The notes below the pieces were generated by a model that was not told where the DNA came from, made no database searches, and was given only the letters and a program-made list of their open reading frames with translations. A program made the position numbers and the translations under genes. From NCBI RefSeq assembly GCF_001698125.1, contig NZ_CP013854.1, positions 1,922,001 through 1,986,000 on the forward strand: a DNA stretch of 64,000 bases. The letters are read 5' to 3'. Positions 8,390 through 16,308 of the stretch are shown here, piece by piece. Source of the DNA: Pseudonocardia sp. HH130630-07. GTDB lineage: Bacteria; Actinomycetota; Actinomycetes; Mycobacteriales; Pseudonocardiaceae. The stretch's first letter is position 1. Each line of letters begins with the position of its first letter.

Positions 8390-8980
8390 ATGTCGCTGTT
8401 CTCCGCGGAGGCCCGGCCGGCCGGGCTGACCGACCTGGCCGGGCTGCTCTGCGGGCCCGCGCGGATCGAGCGGTTCGGGGCCGGGGACACGGCCCGGTTC
8501 GACGTGCCGCTCCCGTTCACCGACCGGGAGCGGTCGCTCGGGGCACTCGCGGCCGCCCGGGGCGTGACGCTCGCACCGGGCGCCTCCGGCCTGCGCAGCG
8601 CGTTCCGCCGGGACCTCGTGCCGCTGGCCCGGACCTGGTGCGGGCCGGACGGGCGCAAACGGGTCCCGCCGGACTTCCAGCTCGACGGCGCGGCGCTGCG
8701 GCTCTGGGTGCTCGCCGCGGGCGTCGGGGACCTGCGGGGCGGGCATCTGCTGCTGCTCGATCCCCAGGCCCCGTGGACGCACGGCCCGCTCATCGCCGCC
8801 GCGACCCGCGCCGGATTGCCACCGGCCAGGGTGGCGGCCGGGGAACACGGTGCCCCGGGTCCGGCGTTACGACTGCACGGTGCCCGGCGGATGGCCCGCC
8901 TGGTCGAACTGGTGGGTCCCGCCCCGACCACACTCGGTGCCTCCTGCTGGCCGCGCTACCACGGCCGTCCGGCCGCCTGA
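8390..8980 (+). CDS. Conserved protein upstream of topA, LAGLIDADG-like fold suspected
   Basis: A 196-residue cytoplasmic protein with no signal peptide. The central block R-R-D-L-V-P-L-A-R-T-W-C, then KRVPPDFQL, then AALRLWVLAAG follows the pattern of LAGLIDADG homing endonucleases (W-Y-x-x-x-x-K-x-I-P-x-x-L ... A-L-A-x-W-x-M-D-D-G), but the catalytic acidic residues are replaced by A-A-G. The C-terminal R-M-A-R-L-V-E-L-V-G-P also fits the last helix of that fold. It is probably a domesticated, non-cutting relative. As I recall, mycobacteria carry a similar protein beside topA. The start may be the ATG at 8390 or GTG at 8381. Confidence 0.65.
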   Translation: MSLFSAEARPAGLTDLAGLLCGPARIERFGAGDTARFDVPLPFTDRERSLGALAAARGVTLAPGASGLRSAFRRDLVPLARTWCGPDGRKRVPPDFQLDGAALRLWVLAAGVGDLRGGHLLLLDPQAPWTHGPLIAAATRAGLPPARVAAGEHGAPGPALRLHGARRMARLVELVGPAPTTLGASCWPRYHGRPAA

Positions 8981-9209
8981 CCTGCCGAACTGCGGGCCCG
9001 GTTACGCTGGTCGTTCGCCCGTCCCCAGTGGTGGAACCCACGACGCGGGGTGGCGACGGTGTGAGATCGTGCGATCGTCGACCGGATACGGGCGCGGAGA
9101 GCGACCGGACCGGCACGCTCTGCGAGTGCACCGACGAGCAGGGTGGACACGCAGGTGGCACAGCCGTCGCACCAGGCGCGACGCCGCCGAGGAGATGAGG
9201 TAGGACCAC

Positions 9210-12065
9210 GTGGCAGCAGCGACAACGGGAACGGGTTCGGCACGCACGTCGGGGGGCAGCACGCGCAAGCCCACCTCGACCGCGAGTGCGTCCGGCCGTC
9301 CGGTCCGCCGCCTGGTGATCGTCGAGTCGCCGAGCAAGGCCAAGAAGATCCAGCCCTACCTGGGCAACGACTACGTCGTGGAGTCCTCGGTCGGCCACAT
9401 CCGCGACCTCCCGCGCGGCGCCGCCGACGTCCCGGCGAAGTACAAGGGCGAGTCCTGGGCCCGCCTGGGCGTCGACGTCGACAACCAGTTCAGCCCGCTC
9501 TACATCGTGACGCCGGAGAAGAAGAGCACCGTCTCCGAGCTGCGCGAGGCCCTCAAGACGGTCGACGAGCTGTTGCTCGCGACGGACCCCGACCGCGAGG
9601 GCGAGGCCATCGCCTGGCACCTGCTGGAGACCCTCAAGCCGAAGGTCCCGGTCCGCCGGATGGTCTTCCACGAGATCACCGAGTCCGCGATCCGGGCCGC
9701 CGCGGAGAACACCCGCGAGCTCGACCAGGACCTGGTCGACGCCCAGGAGACCCGCCGCATCCTGGACCGGCTCTACGGCTACGAGGTGTCCCCCGTGCTG
9801 TGGAAGAAGGTCATGCCGAAGCTCTCGGCGGGCCGGGTGCAGTCCGTGGTCACCCGGCTGGTCGTGCAGCGCGAGCGGGACCGGATCGCGTTCCGTTCCG
9901 CCGAGTACTGGGACATCTCCGCCACGCTCGACGCCGGTGCCGAGGCCACCCCGCGCACCTTCGGCGCGCGGCTCGTGCAGGTCGACGAGCGCCGGGTCGC
10001 GACCGGCCGGGACTTCGACTCGCTGGGCACGCTGAAGAAGTCCGACGGCGTCGTCGTCCTCGACGAGGCCGGCGCCCGCCGGCTGGCCGAGGGACTGCAG
10101 GACCGGCCGCTGCAGGTCTCCTCGGTCGAGGCGAAGCCCTACAGCCGCAAGCCGTACGCGCCGTTCACCACGTCCACGCTGCAGCAGGAGGCCGGCCGCA
10201 AGCTGCGGTTCTCCTCCGAGCGCACCATGCGCGGGGCGCAGCGGCTGTACGAGAACGGCTACATCACCTACATGCGTACGGACTCGACCACGCTGTCCGA
10301 CACCGCGATCCAGGCCGCCAGGGCGCAGGCCAGGGAGCTGTACGGGGACGCCTACGTCGCCGACAAGCCGCGCCAGTACACCCGCAAGGTGAAGAACGCC
10401 CAGGAGGCACACGAGGCGATCCGCCCCGCGGGAGAGTCGTTCCGGACGCCGGGCTCCATCGCCCGTGAGGTCGACGGCGACGACTTCCGCCTCTACGAGC
10501 TGATCTGGCAGCGGACCATCGCGTCGCAGATGAACGACGCCCGCGGCACCACCGTCAGCGTCCGGATCAGCGGGACCGCAGGCACCGGCGAGGAGGTCGT
10601 CCTCGCCTCGTCCGGGCGCACCATCACCTTCCCCGGGTTCCTCAAGGCCTACGTCGAGACCGTCGACGACGGCTCGAAGGAGCAGGCCGACGACGCCGAG
10701 TCCCGGCTGCCCGAGCTCACCGAGGGCCAGGCGCTCACCGCGACCGAGCTGAACCCGGACGGGCACTCCACCAGCCCACCGTCGCGCTACACCGAGCCGG
10801 CGCTGGTCAAGGTCATGGAGGAGCTGGGCATCGGCCGGCCGTCGACCTACGCGTCGACGATCAAGACGATCCTGGACCGGGGCTACGTCTGGAAGAAGGG
10901 CTCCGCGCTCGTCCCGTCCTGGGTGGCGTTCGCCGTCGTCGGGCTGATGGAGGCGCACTTCGGCCAGCTCGTCGACTACGACTTCACGGCCGCGATGGAG
11001 GACGACCTGGACTCCATCGCGTCGGGCACCGACTCCCGGGTGCACTGGCTCAGCGGGTTCTACTTCGGTTCCGACGGCGCCGACACCGGCTCGGAGATCG
11101 CGAAGGCCGGCGGGTTGAAGAAGCTGGTCGGCTCCAACCTGGAGGAGATCGACGCCCGCACGATCAACTCGATCAAGATGTTCTCCGACGCGCAGGACCG
11201 CGAGGTCGTCGTGCGGGTCGGGCGCTACGGGCCGTACCTGGAGCGGATGGTCGAGGGCGAGTCCCAGCGCGCGAACCTGCCCGACGACCTGCCGCCGGAC
11301 GAGCTGTCCGAGGAGATCGCCGAGAAGCTGTTCTCGGTGCCGCAGGAGGGACGCAAGCTCGGCGCCGACCCGGTGACCGGGCACGAGATCGTCGCGAAGG
11401 AGGGCCGGTTCGGCCCCTACGTGACCGAGCTCCTGCCCGAGCCGGAGGTCCCCGAGGGCAGCAAGAAGAAGCCGGTCAAGCCGAAGCCGCGGACCGGATC
11501 GCTGTTCAAGTCGATGGCCGTCGACACCCTCACCCTCGACGACGCGCTGAAGCTGCTGTCGCTGCCACGCGTCGTCGGGAAGGACCCGGACTCCGGCGAC
11601 GAGATCACCGCGCAGAACGGCCGCTACGGCCCGTACCTCAAGAAGGGCACCGACTCGCGGTCGCTCGCCGACGAGGAGCAGCTGTTCACGGTGACCCTCG
11701 AGGAGGCGCTGGAGCTCTACAAGCAGCCCAAGCAGCGCGGCCGGGGCCGGGGTGCGGCCCAGCCGCCGCTGCGCGAGCTCGGTGAGGACCCGTCGACCAG
11801 CAAGAAGATGGTCATCAAGGACGGCCGGTTCGGCCCGTACGTGACCGACGGCGAGACCAACGCCAGCCTCCGCAAGGGCGACGAGGTCGAGGCGCTCACC
11901 GACGAGCGCGCCTCGGAACTGCTGGCCGAGCGGCGCGCCAAGGCCCCGGTCAAGAAGAAGCCGGCCGCGCGGAAGACCACCGCCGCCAAGAAGCCCGCCG
12001 CGGCCAAGAGCACCGCCGCCAAGAAGCCCGCGGCCCCGAGAACCCGCAAGACCCCCACCACCTGA
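9210..12065 (+). CDS. topA: DNA topoisomerase I (type IA)
   Basis: Relaxes negative supercoils through a transient 5'-phosphotyrosyl link. 951 residues. A poorly conserved N-terminal tail precedes the Toprim domain (LVIVESPSKAKKI from about residue 35; TDPDREGEAIAWHL near 125). The catalytic tyrosine is Tyr354 in TYMRTDS. Instead of zinc fingers the C terminus has four basic repeats centred on R-(Y/F)-G-P-Y (RVGRYGPYLE, EGRFGPYVTE, NGRYGPYLKK, DGRFGPYVTD) and ends in a Lys/Ala tail, the actinobacterial form. The GTG start follows a GGAGATGAGG-type ribosome binding site. The gene is preceded by about 230 bp without a gene and followed by repeats. Confidence 0.97.
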   Translation: MAAATTGTGSARTSGGSTRKPTSTASASGRPVRRLVIVESPSKAKKIQPYLGNDYVVESSVGHIRDLPRGAADVPAKYKGESWARLGVDVDNQFSPLYIVTPEKKSTVSELREALKTVDELLLATDPDREGEAIAWHLLETLKPKVPVRRMVFHEITESAIRAAAENTRELDQDLVDAQETRRILDRLYGYEVSPVLWKKVMPKLSAGRVQSVVTRLVVQRERDRIAFRSAEYWDISATLDAGAEATPRTFGARLVQVDERRVATGRDFDSLGTLKKSDGVVVLDEAGARRLAEGLQDRPLQVSSVEAKPYSRKPYAPFTTSTLQQEAGRKLRFSSERTMRGAQRLYENGYITYMRTDSTTLSDTAIQAARAQARELYGDAYVADKPRQYTRKVKNAQEAHEAIRPAGESFRTPGSIAREVDGDDFRLYELIWQRTIASQMNDARGTTVSVRISGTAGTGEEVVLASSGRTITFPGFLKAYVETVDDGSKEQADDAESRLPELTEGQALTATELNPDGHSTSPPSRYTEPALVKVMEELGIGRPSTYASTIKTILDRGYVWKKGSALVPSWVAFAVVGLMEAHFGQLVDYDFTAAMEDDLDSIASGTDSRVHWLSGFYFGSDGADTGSEIAKAGGLKKLVGSNLEEIDARTINSIKMFSDAQDREVVVRVGRYGPYLERMVEGESQRANLPDDLPPDELSEEIAEKLFSVPQEGRKLGADPVTGHEIVAKEGRFGPYVTELLPEPEVPEGSKKKPVKPKPRTGSLFKSMAVDTLTLDDALKLLSLPRVVGKDPDSGDEITAQNGRYGPYLKKGTDSRSLADEEQLFTVTLEEALELYKQPKQRGRGRGAAQPPLRELGEDPSTSKKMVIKDGRFGPYVTDGETNASLRKGDEVEALTDERASELLAERRAKAPVKKKPAARKTTAAKKPAAAKSTAAKKPAAPRTRKTPTT

Positions 12066-12085
12066 CCCGTCCCGCGGCGCCCGTC

Positions 12086-12136
12086 CCACTCCGTCGCACG
12101 TGCCACTCCGTCGCACGTGCCACTCCGTCGCACGTG
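12086..12136. repeat. Three tandem copies of a 17-bp unit
   Basis: The unit CCACTCCGTCGCACGTG is repeated exactly three times (12086-12102, 12103-12119, 12120-12136). It contains GCACGTGC across each junction. The array runs straight into the long palindrome at 12138, whose first bases (CCACTC) equal the start of the unit. This suggests expansion by slippage from the palindrome edge. Confidence 0.9.
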
Positions 12137-12137
12137 C

Positions 12138-12186
12138 CACTCATGGAGCTTCGGCCCGGTTACCCGAGGCCGAAGCTCCATGAGTG
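12138..12186. repeat. Long palindrome, copy 1 of a repeated family; likely bidirectional terminator
   Basis: A perfect 19-bp stem (12138-12156 with 12168-12186) with an 11-nt loop lies between convergent topA and the GatB/YqeY gene. The outer stem CACTCATGGAGC/GCTCCATGAGTG is shared with the copies at 32801, 39785 and 39869. The inner stem here is TTCGGCC/GGCCGAA. Position and structure suit a terminator for both genes. Confidence 0.85.
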
Positions 12187-12214
12187 ACCCCGCGGGCGGG
12201 GCGGGAGGGGCCGG

Positions 12215-12685
12215 TCAGGAGGCCAGGGCCCGCTTCACCGCTGCGGCGACCCGGCCGCCCTCGGCGCGACCGTCCGCTGCGGCGTTCGCCTTCTTCATGA
12301 CCTGGCCCATCTGCCGCATCCCGGGCTGCTCGCCGGTCTCGGCCGCCACCTCGGCGACGGCGGCCCTGGCCAGCGCGTCCACCTCGGCGTCGTCCAGCTG
12401 GGTGGGCAGGTAGCGCGCCAGCACCTCGCCCTCGGCGCGTTCCCGGGCCGCCTGCTCGGGGCGGTCGCCGTCGGCGAACGCCTGGGCGGACTCGGCCCGC
12501 CGCTTCGTCTCCTTGGTGATGACGGCGCGGACCTCGTCGTCGCTCAGCTCGCGGGCGCTCTCCCCCGCGACCTCGGCGTTGCCCACCGCGGTCAGCGCGG
12601 ACCGCAGGGTGGTGCGGACCAGCTCGTCCTTGGCCTTCATGGCGGCGGTCAGGTCGGCCCGCAGCTGCTCCTTGAGTGTGCTCAC
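12215..12685 (-). CDS. GatB/YqeY domain protein
   Basis: A 156-residue stand-alone YqeY protein. The family is related to the tail of the GatB amidotransferase subunit, is largely helical, and has a proposed but unproven tRNA-linked role. It begins STLKEQLRADLTAAMKAKDE, contains LSDDEVRAVITKETKRR and EVLARYLPTQLDDAEVDAL, and ends GQVMKKANAAADGRAEGGRV, all characteristic. The GTG start lies 38 bp from the divergent metallophosphoesterase gene, so the two share a promoter region. The pairing with a phosphoesterase and tRNA-Pro is common in Actinobacteria. Confidence 0.92.
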   Translation of the reverse strand: MSTLKEQLRADLTAAMKAKDELVRTTLRSALTAVGNAEVAGESARELSDDEVRAVITKETKRRAESAQAFADGDRPEQAARERAEGEVLARYLPTQLDDAEVDALARAAVAEVAAETGEQPGMRQMGQVMKKANAAADGRAEGGRVAAAVKRALAS

Positions 12686-12723
12686 GCCACGCGACGATAG
12701 TCCCGCGCCGTACCCTGGGCGGC

Positions 12724-13674
12724 GTGAGTACCGCCCGCACGCTCGTCCGAATGGCCGCCGGAACCGTCGCGACCGGGGCCGCCGGTCTCGGCTACGCGGC
12801 CGGGATCGAGCGGCGGCACTGGACGCTGCGCCGCGTGGAGCTGCCGGTGCTCGCGCCCGGGGCGCGCCCGCTGCGGATCCTGCACCTGTCCGACCTGCAC
12901 CTCACCCCCGGTCAGCGGAGCAAGATCCGCTGGGTCGCCTCGCTGAACGCGCTGGACCCGCACCTGGTGATCGACACCGGGGACAACCTCGCGCACCCGG
13001 ACGCGGTCCCCGGCGTCCTCGCCGCCCTCGGCCCGCTGCTGGACCGGCCCGGCGCGTTCGTCTTCGGCAGCAACGACTACTACGGGCCGACGCCGAAGAA
13101 CCCGGCCCGCTACCTGCGCCGCGGCAGCGGGCACCGGTCGCACGGCGCGCCGCTGCCCTGGGAGGACCTGCGCGCCGCGTTCCGGGAGCACGGCTGGGTC
13201 GACGCCACGCACGACCGGCACCTGCTGGAGGTCGACGGCCGCCGCGTCCGGATCGCCGGGGTCGACGACCCGCACCTGCACCTGGACCGCTACCGCAAGA
13301 TCGCCGGGCACGACGCCGACGCCGACCTCCGCCTCGGCCTGACCCACTCCCCCGAACCCCGGGTGCTGGACGGCTTCGCCGCCGACGGGTACGACCTCGT
13401 CCTCGCCGGGCACACGCACGGCGGGCAGCTGCGGCTGCCGGGCTACGGCGCGATCGTCACGAACTGCGGCATCGACCGCACCCGGGCCCGCGGGACGAGC
13501 CGCTGGGGCAGCCACACCCGGCTGCACGTCTCGGCCGGTCTGGGCACCTCCCCGTACGCGCCGGTGCGCTTCGCCTGCCCGCCCGAGGCGTCCCTGCTGA
13601 CCCTCGTCGCGGCCCCGACCAGCGCCGACGCCGGGAGGGGAACCCGCGCGCAGGCCGGGCGGGGCGTCGGGTAG
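12724..13674 (+). CDS. Metallophosphoesterase, membrane-anchored
   Basis: A 316-residue calcineurin-like phosphoesterase of the YkuE type. A short hydrophobic N-terminal segment (MAAGTVATGAAGLGYAAGI) probably anchors it to the membrane. Metal-binding motifs are in order: LHLSDLHL, VIDTGDN, GSNDYYG (where most relatives have GNHD) and AGHTHGGQLRLPG. The substrate is unknown. The GTG at 12724 is chosen because it gives the normal N terminus; in-frame codons further upstream overlap the divergent GatB/YqeY gene. It is followed closely by tRNA-Pro on the same strand. Confidence 0.88.
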   Translation: MSTARTLVRMAAGTVATGAAGLGYAAGIERRHWTLRRVELPVLAPGARPLRILHLSDLHLTPGQRSKIRWVASLNALDPHLVIDTGDNLAHPDAVPGVLAALGPLLDRPGAFVFGSNDYYGPTPKNPARYLRRGSGHRSHGAPLPWEDLRAAFREHGWVDATHDRHLLEVDGRRVRIAGVDDPHLHLDRYRKIAGHDADADLRLGLTHSPEPRVLDGFAADGYDLVLAGHTHGGQLRLPGYGAIVTNCGIDRTRARGTSRWGSHTRLHVSAGLGTSPYAPVRFACPPEASLLTLVAAPTSADAGRGTRAQAGRGVG

Positions 13675-13709
13675 AGTTTCCTTCGGCTCACGGGAGACCG
13701 TTCAGCCAT

Positions 13710-13784
<75 letters not shown>

Positions 13785-13785
13785 A

Positions 13786-13844
13786 ACACGAAGTCCCTGG
13801 CCGGTTCCTCACGATGTGGGAACCGACCAGGGTCTTCGTCGTGT
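13786..13844 (+). terminator. Terminator after tRNA-Pro
   Basis: A long imperfect hairpin starts 3 nt after the tRNA. CCCTGGCCGGTTCC (13795-13808) pairs with GGAACCGACCAGGG (13819-13832), with one mismatch. The outer ACACGAAG and CTTCGTCGTGT extend it. Confidence 0.8.
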
Positions 13845-14084
13845 CCGGGGGTTGCTTCCGCAGCATGGGCCCACACCGAGCGCCTGCGAGATGCGACCAC
13901 CGTTGCCAGCCCGGCGCGTGTGGCGATCCAGCGTCGTCGACGAGCCAACGGCGAAGCCCTGTACGGCAGTCCGAGCCCGCCCGCTCCACCCGATTGCACC
14001 GCGCTCCCCACAATCGCGGGCACGAATCGTCGGGCCCCGCTCGTCTGCGTTCCCCACGCTGGGACATGTCAGAAAGGAACGGAC
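13845..14084. other. Intergenic stretch before the AraC-type gene; nothing recognised
   Basis: Together with the tRNA terminator this makes a gap of about 300 bases without a gene. Apart from that hairpin I see no conserved protein, RNA or repeat here. It should hold the promoter of the regulator that starts at 14085. Confidence 0.5.
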
Positions 14085-14957
14085 ATGGAGCTGTGGAACC
14101 AGGCGATGGACGCCATCGAGGAACATCTCGACCACGACGTTCCCATCCGGGACGTGGCCGCGGTGGCCCTCACCTCGGAGTACCAACTTCGCCGCGTCTT
14201 TTCCATGCTGGCAGGGATGCCGCTCTCGGAGTACGTCCGCCGCCGACGAATGACCGTCGCGGCCAGTGCGGTGTGCGAAGGGAACGAGGCAGTGCAGGAC
14301 ATCGCCGTCCGGTTCGGCTACTCCTCGGCGGATGCCTTCGCCCGCGCGTTCCGCAACGTGCACGGGATCGGGCCCGAGCAGGCACGTCGCCCGGGTGCGG
14401 TGCTGCGGTCACAGCCCCGTCTGTCCTTTCACCTCACCGTCGAAGGGAGAACGGACATGCAGTACCGCATCGTCGAGAAGCCGGCGTTCAACGTGGTGGG
14501 TCGCAAGACCCGATCCACCGTCGCCTACGAGGGTGTCAACCCCGACGCCGACCGGCTCGTCCGCTCACTGTCAGATGCCGACTGGGAGCTGTTCGAGGAG
14601 CTGTCGGACCAGGAGCCGCGCGGCGACATCTCGGTCTGGGACGACGTCGACGGGGCGGGCGGGGCCGAGGGCACCGAGGCCGAGTACTACATCGGGGTGG
14701 CCACCAGCCGGGCTGCCCCCAGCGGGTTCGACGTTCTCGACGTTCCACCGCACTCCTGGGCGGTGTTCGCCACCTCCGGAGCGTTCCCACAGGCGCTGCA
14801 CTCTCTCTGGCGCTCTGTCGGTGGCGAATGGCTACCCGCCAATCCCTACGAGCTGGTGCCCGCACCATCGCTCGTCCGGGCGACCTACCACGACGAGAAC
14901 GGGGCTCACGCCGACTTCGAACTCTGGCTCGCTGTCCGGCCCAGACCGGCCCCGTGA
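14085..14957 (+). CDS. AraC-type regulator with C-terminal GyrI-like effector domain
   Basis: A 290-residue transcription factor. Residues 1-100 hold two helix-turn-helix units of the AraC type (IRDVAAVALTSEYQLRRVF and VQDIAVRFGYSSADAFARAF, then the P-E-Q-A-R-R hallmark end). Residues 125-288 are a GyrI/SbmC-like ligand-binding domain (MQYRIVEKPAFNVVGRKTRS and DFELWLAVRP), the type that senses small hydrophobic or cationic compounds in Rob- and BmrR-like proteins. The target is not evident; the adjacent VOC gene, whose family includes antibiotic-sequestering proteins, is a candidate. GAAAGGAA precedes the ATG. The gene ends at a terminator. Confidence 0.9.
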   Translation: MELWNQAMDAIEEHLDHDVPIRDVAAVALTSEYQLRRVFSMLAGMPLSEYVRRRRMTVAASAVCEGNEAVQDIAVRFGYSSADAFARAFRNVHGIGPEQARRPGAVLRSQPRLSFHLTVEGRTDMQYRIVEKPAFNVVGRKTRSTVAYEGVNPDADRLVRSLSDADWELFEELSDQEPRGDISVWDDVDGAGGAEGTEAEYYIGVATSRAAPSGFDVLDVPPHSWAVFATSGAFPQALHSLWRSVGGEWLPANPYELVPAPSLVRATYHDENGAHADFELWLAVRPRPAP

Positions 14958-14958
14958 G

Positions 14959-15000
14959 AGTTGCCTGCTCGCGAGTCCCCGTGGCTCGGGGCAGGCAACT
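14959..15000 (+). terminator. Terminator after the AraC-type gene
   Basis: AGTTGCCTGC (14959-14968) and GCAGGCAACT (14991-15000) form a 10-bp perfect stem that begins 2 nt after the stop codon, with further G/C pairing possible inside the loop. Confidence 0.75.
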
Positions 15001-15214
15001 GTGGTTCCACGGCCGAACATCAAGCATCAACGGGGACACGACCCTCCACGTTCAGCTGAGCATCACCGACTCAGCTTCTCGAACGCCGGCCGGTCCTCCT
15101 TGGCCGCTCGAGGTCAGTGTCGCTGACCACCAGGAACCGCCACGTCTTTCGAACGAGAACCAGCACCTCGCCGCGGGCCAGCAGTCGGAGGGTGGCCGCG
15201 CGTCGTCCATCCGC

Positions 15215-15239
15215 GTACGGTGTACTACGTACGCCGTAC
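15215..15239. promoter_or_regulatory. Inverted-repeat operator before the VOC gene
   Basis: GTACGGTGTAC (15215-15225) and GTACGCCGTAC (15229-15239) are 11-bp arms with one mismatch, three bases apart, ending 14 nt before the VOC start. The GTAC-rich dyad is typical of TetR-family sites. Repression here would block transcription of the VOC gene. The cognate regulator is not known; the neighbouring TetR gene has a different site before its own start. Confidence 0.5.
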
Positions 15240-15252
15240 CGAGAAGGAGCCC

Positions 15253-15645
15253 ATGAAGATCACTGCCAGCGGTGTGTCCCTCAACGTCGACGACGTCGAG
15301 GCGTCGGCATCGTTCCTGACCGACCACTTCGGATTCGTCACCGAGATGTCCGCCGACGGCTTCGCCTCGCTCACCCGCGACGACGTCGGCATGAGCGTGA
15401 TCTTCCTGCGCCGCGGTCTCCCCACGCAGCCGGACGACCAGCGCGACGACCACGCGATCGGCCAGATCCTCGCCTTCACCGTCGAGGACCTGGAGGGTGA
15501 GCTGGCCCGACTCCAGGCCGAGGGCGTGACCATCACGATGCCCCTGACCAGCGAAGAGTGGGGCGAGCGCGCGTTCCAGGTGCGGGACCCCAACGGGATC
15601 ATCGTCCAGCTGGTCGACTGGAACGCTCCGGTCACCACGGCCTGA
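15253..15645 (+). CDS. VOC family protein (glyoxalase/bleomycin-resistance fold)
   Basis: A 130-residue single-chain VOC protein built of two beta-alpha-beta-beta-beta modules: SGVSLNVDDVEASASFLTDH in the first half, and ILAFTVEDLEGELARLQAEG with FQVRDPNGIIVQLVDW in the second. Some metal-site positions typical of glyoxalase I are absent (the first His is replaced by Ser), so it may be a binding or resistance protein rather than an isomerase. Promoter and operator dyad lie directly upstream. It converges on the TetR gene, from whose stop it is separated by only 3 nt. Substrate unknown. Confidence 0.85.
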   Translation: MKITASGVSLNVDDVEASASFLTDHFGFVTEMSADGFASLTRDDVGMSVIFLRRGLPTQPDDQRDDHAIGQILAFTVEDLEGELARLQAEGVTITMPLTSEEWGERAFQVRDPNGIIVQLVDWNAPVTTA

Positions 15646-15648
15646 CCG

Positions 15649-16251
15649 TCAGCCGGGACCGTCAGGGGGCTCCGCCGGTGCGCCGCGGAGCCCCCTGACG
15701 ACCGCGGCGGTGGTGCGCTCACGGTCCCCGGTCGCCAGCAGGTCGAGCAGCGCGCCGCGCAGCAGGGCGAGCACGGCGGTGCGCCGGGCGGCGCCGGCCG
15801 GGGTGTCACGCTCGGCCTGCGACTGGGCGAGGGCGAGCAGATCCAGCCAGTCCGTGACGGCCGCCCGGGCGAACCCCGCCCACGGACCGTCCGGCTCCAC
15901 GAGGGACCGCGCGTAGCTCTCCGCCCACAGCCGCAGCAGCGCCCGGTGTTCCTCGGCCGAGAGCCAGGTCCACAGCCGTTCGGCGACGCCCTCCGGCCCG
16001 GCCGGACCGGGATCCTCCGCGCGCAGCCGGTCGAGCAGCGCACGCTCGTCGGCCCGCGCCCGGGCCAGCAGGGCCCGGACGAGCCCGTCCTTGCTCCCGA
16101 ACAGGAACGTCAGCACCCGGGTGCTGGACCCGATCGCGGCAGCCAGCGGACGCAGCGACACGTCCGCCAGGCCGTACCGGCAGACGTGTCCGTAGGCCAG
16201 CTCCAGCAGTTCCTGCTCGCGAGCCGACGGGCTCGGGTTCCGGCGCGGCAC
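15649..16251 (-). CDS. TetR family regulator
   Basis: A 200-residue regulator. The N-terminal HTH spans about residues 12-60 (AREQELLELAYGHVCRYGLA then LRPLAAAIGSSTRVLTFLF), followed by a helical ligand domain rich in Ala/Arg/Leu. It is divergent from a GNAT gene with a clean dyad between them (16269-16288), so it most likely controls itself and that acetyltransferase. The start is a GTG at 16251. A terminator hairpin overlaps its last codons. Confidence 0.87.
   Translation of the reverse strand: MPRRNPSPSAREQELLELAYGHVCRYGLADVSLRPLAAAIGSSTRVLTFLFGSKDGLVRALLARARADERALLDRLRAEDPGPAGPEGVAERLWTWLSAEEHRALLRLWAESYARSLVEPDGPWAGFARAAVTDWLDLLALAQSQAERDTPAGAARRTAVLALLRGALLDLLATGDRERTTAAVVRGLRGAPAEPPDGPG
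15660..15700. terminator. Bidirectional terminator between VOC and TetR genes
   Basis: A 15-bp perfect stem (15660-15674 with 15686-15700) around an 11-nt loop. It lies inside the last codons of the TetR gene and just past the VOC stop, so it can serve both convergent transcripts. Confidence 0.75.
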
Positions 16252-16268
16252 CCCACCAGCCTCCCATT

Positions 16269-16288
16269 ACTGACACACTCGTGTCAGT
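16269..16288. promoter_or_regulatory. Palindromic operator between TetR and GNAT genes
   Basis: ACTGACAC (16269-16276) and GTGTCAGT (16281-16288) are perfect 8-bp arms around a 4-base centre, in the 57-bp gap between divergent TetR and GNAT starts. Size and symmetry suit a TetR dimer site, probably autoregulatory. Confidence 0.6.
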
Positions 16289-16308
16289 GCAGACGTGAGG
16301 AGGCCGTC

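Noticed and set aside
12086..12136. Possible CRISPR array
   Set aside because: Only three directly abutting 17-bp units, no spacers, no cas genes.
8790..12140. An 1116-codon open frame on the - strand over topA
   Set aside because: Antisense shadow; composition is Leu/Val/Gly/Arg-rich with no family pattern, while topA is certain.
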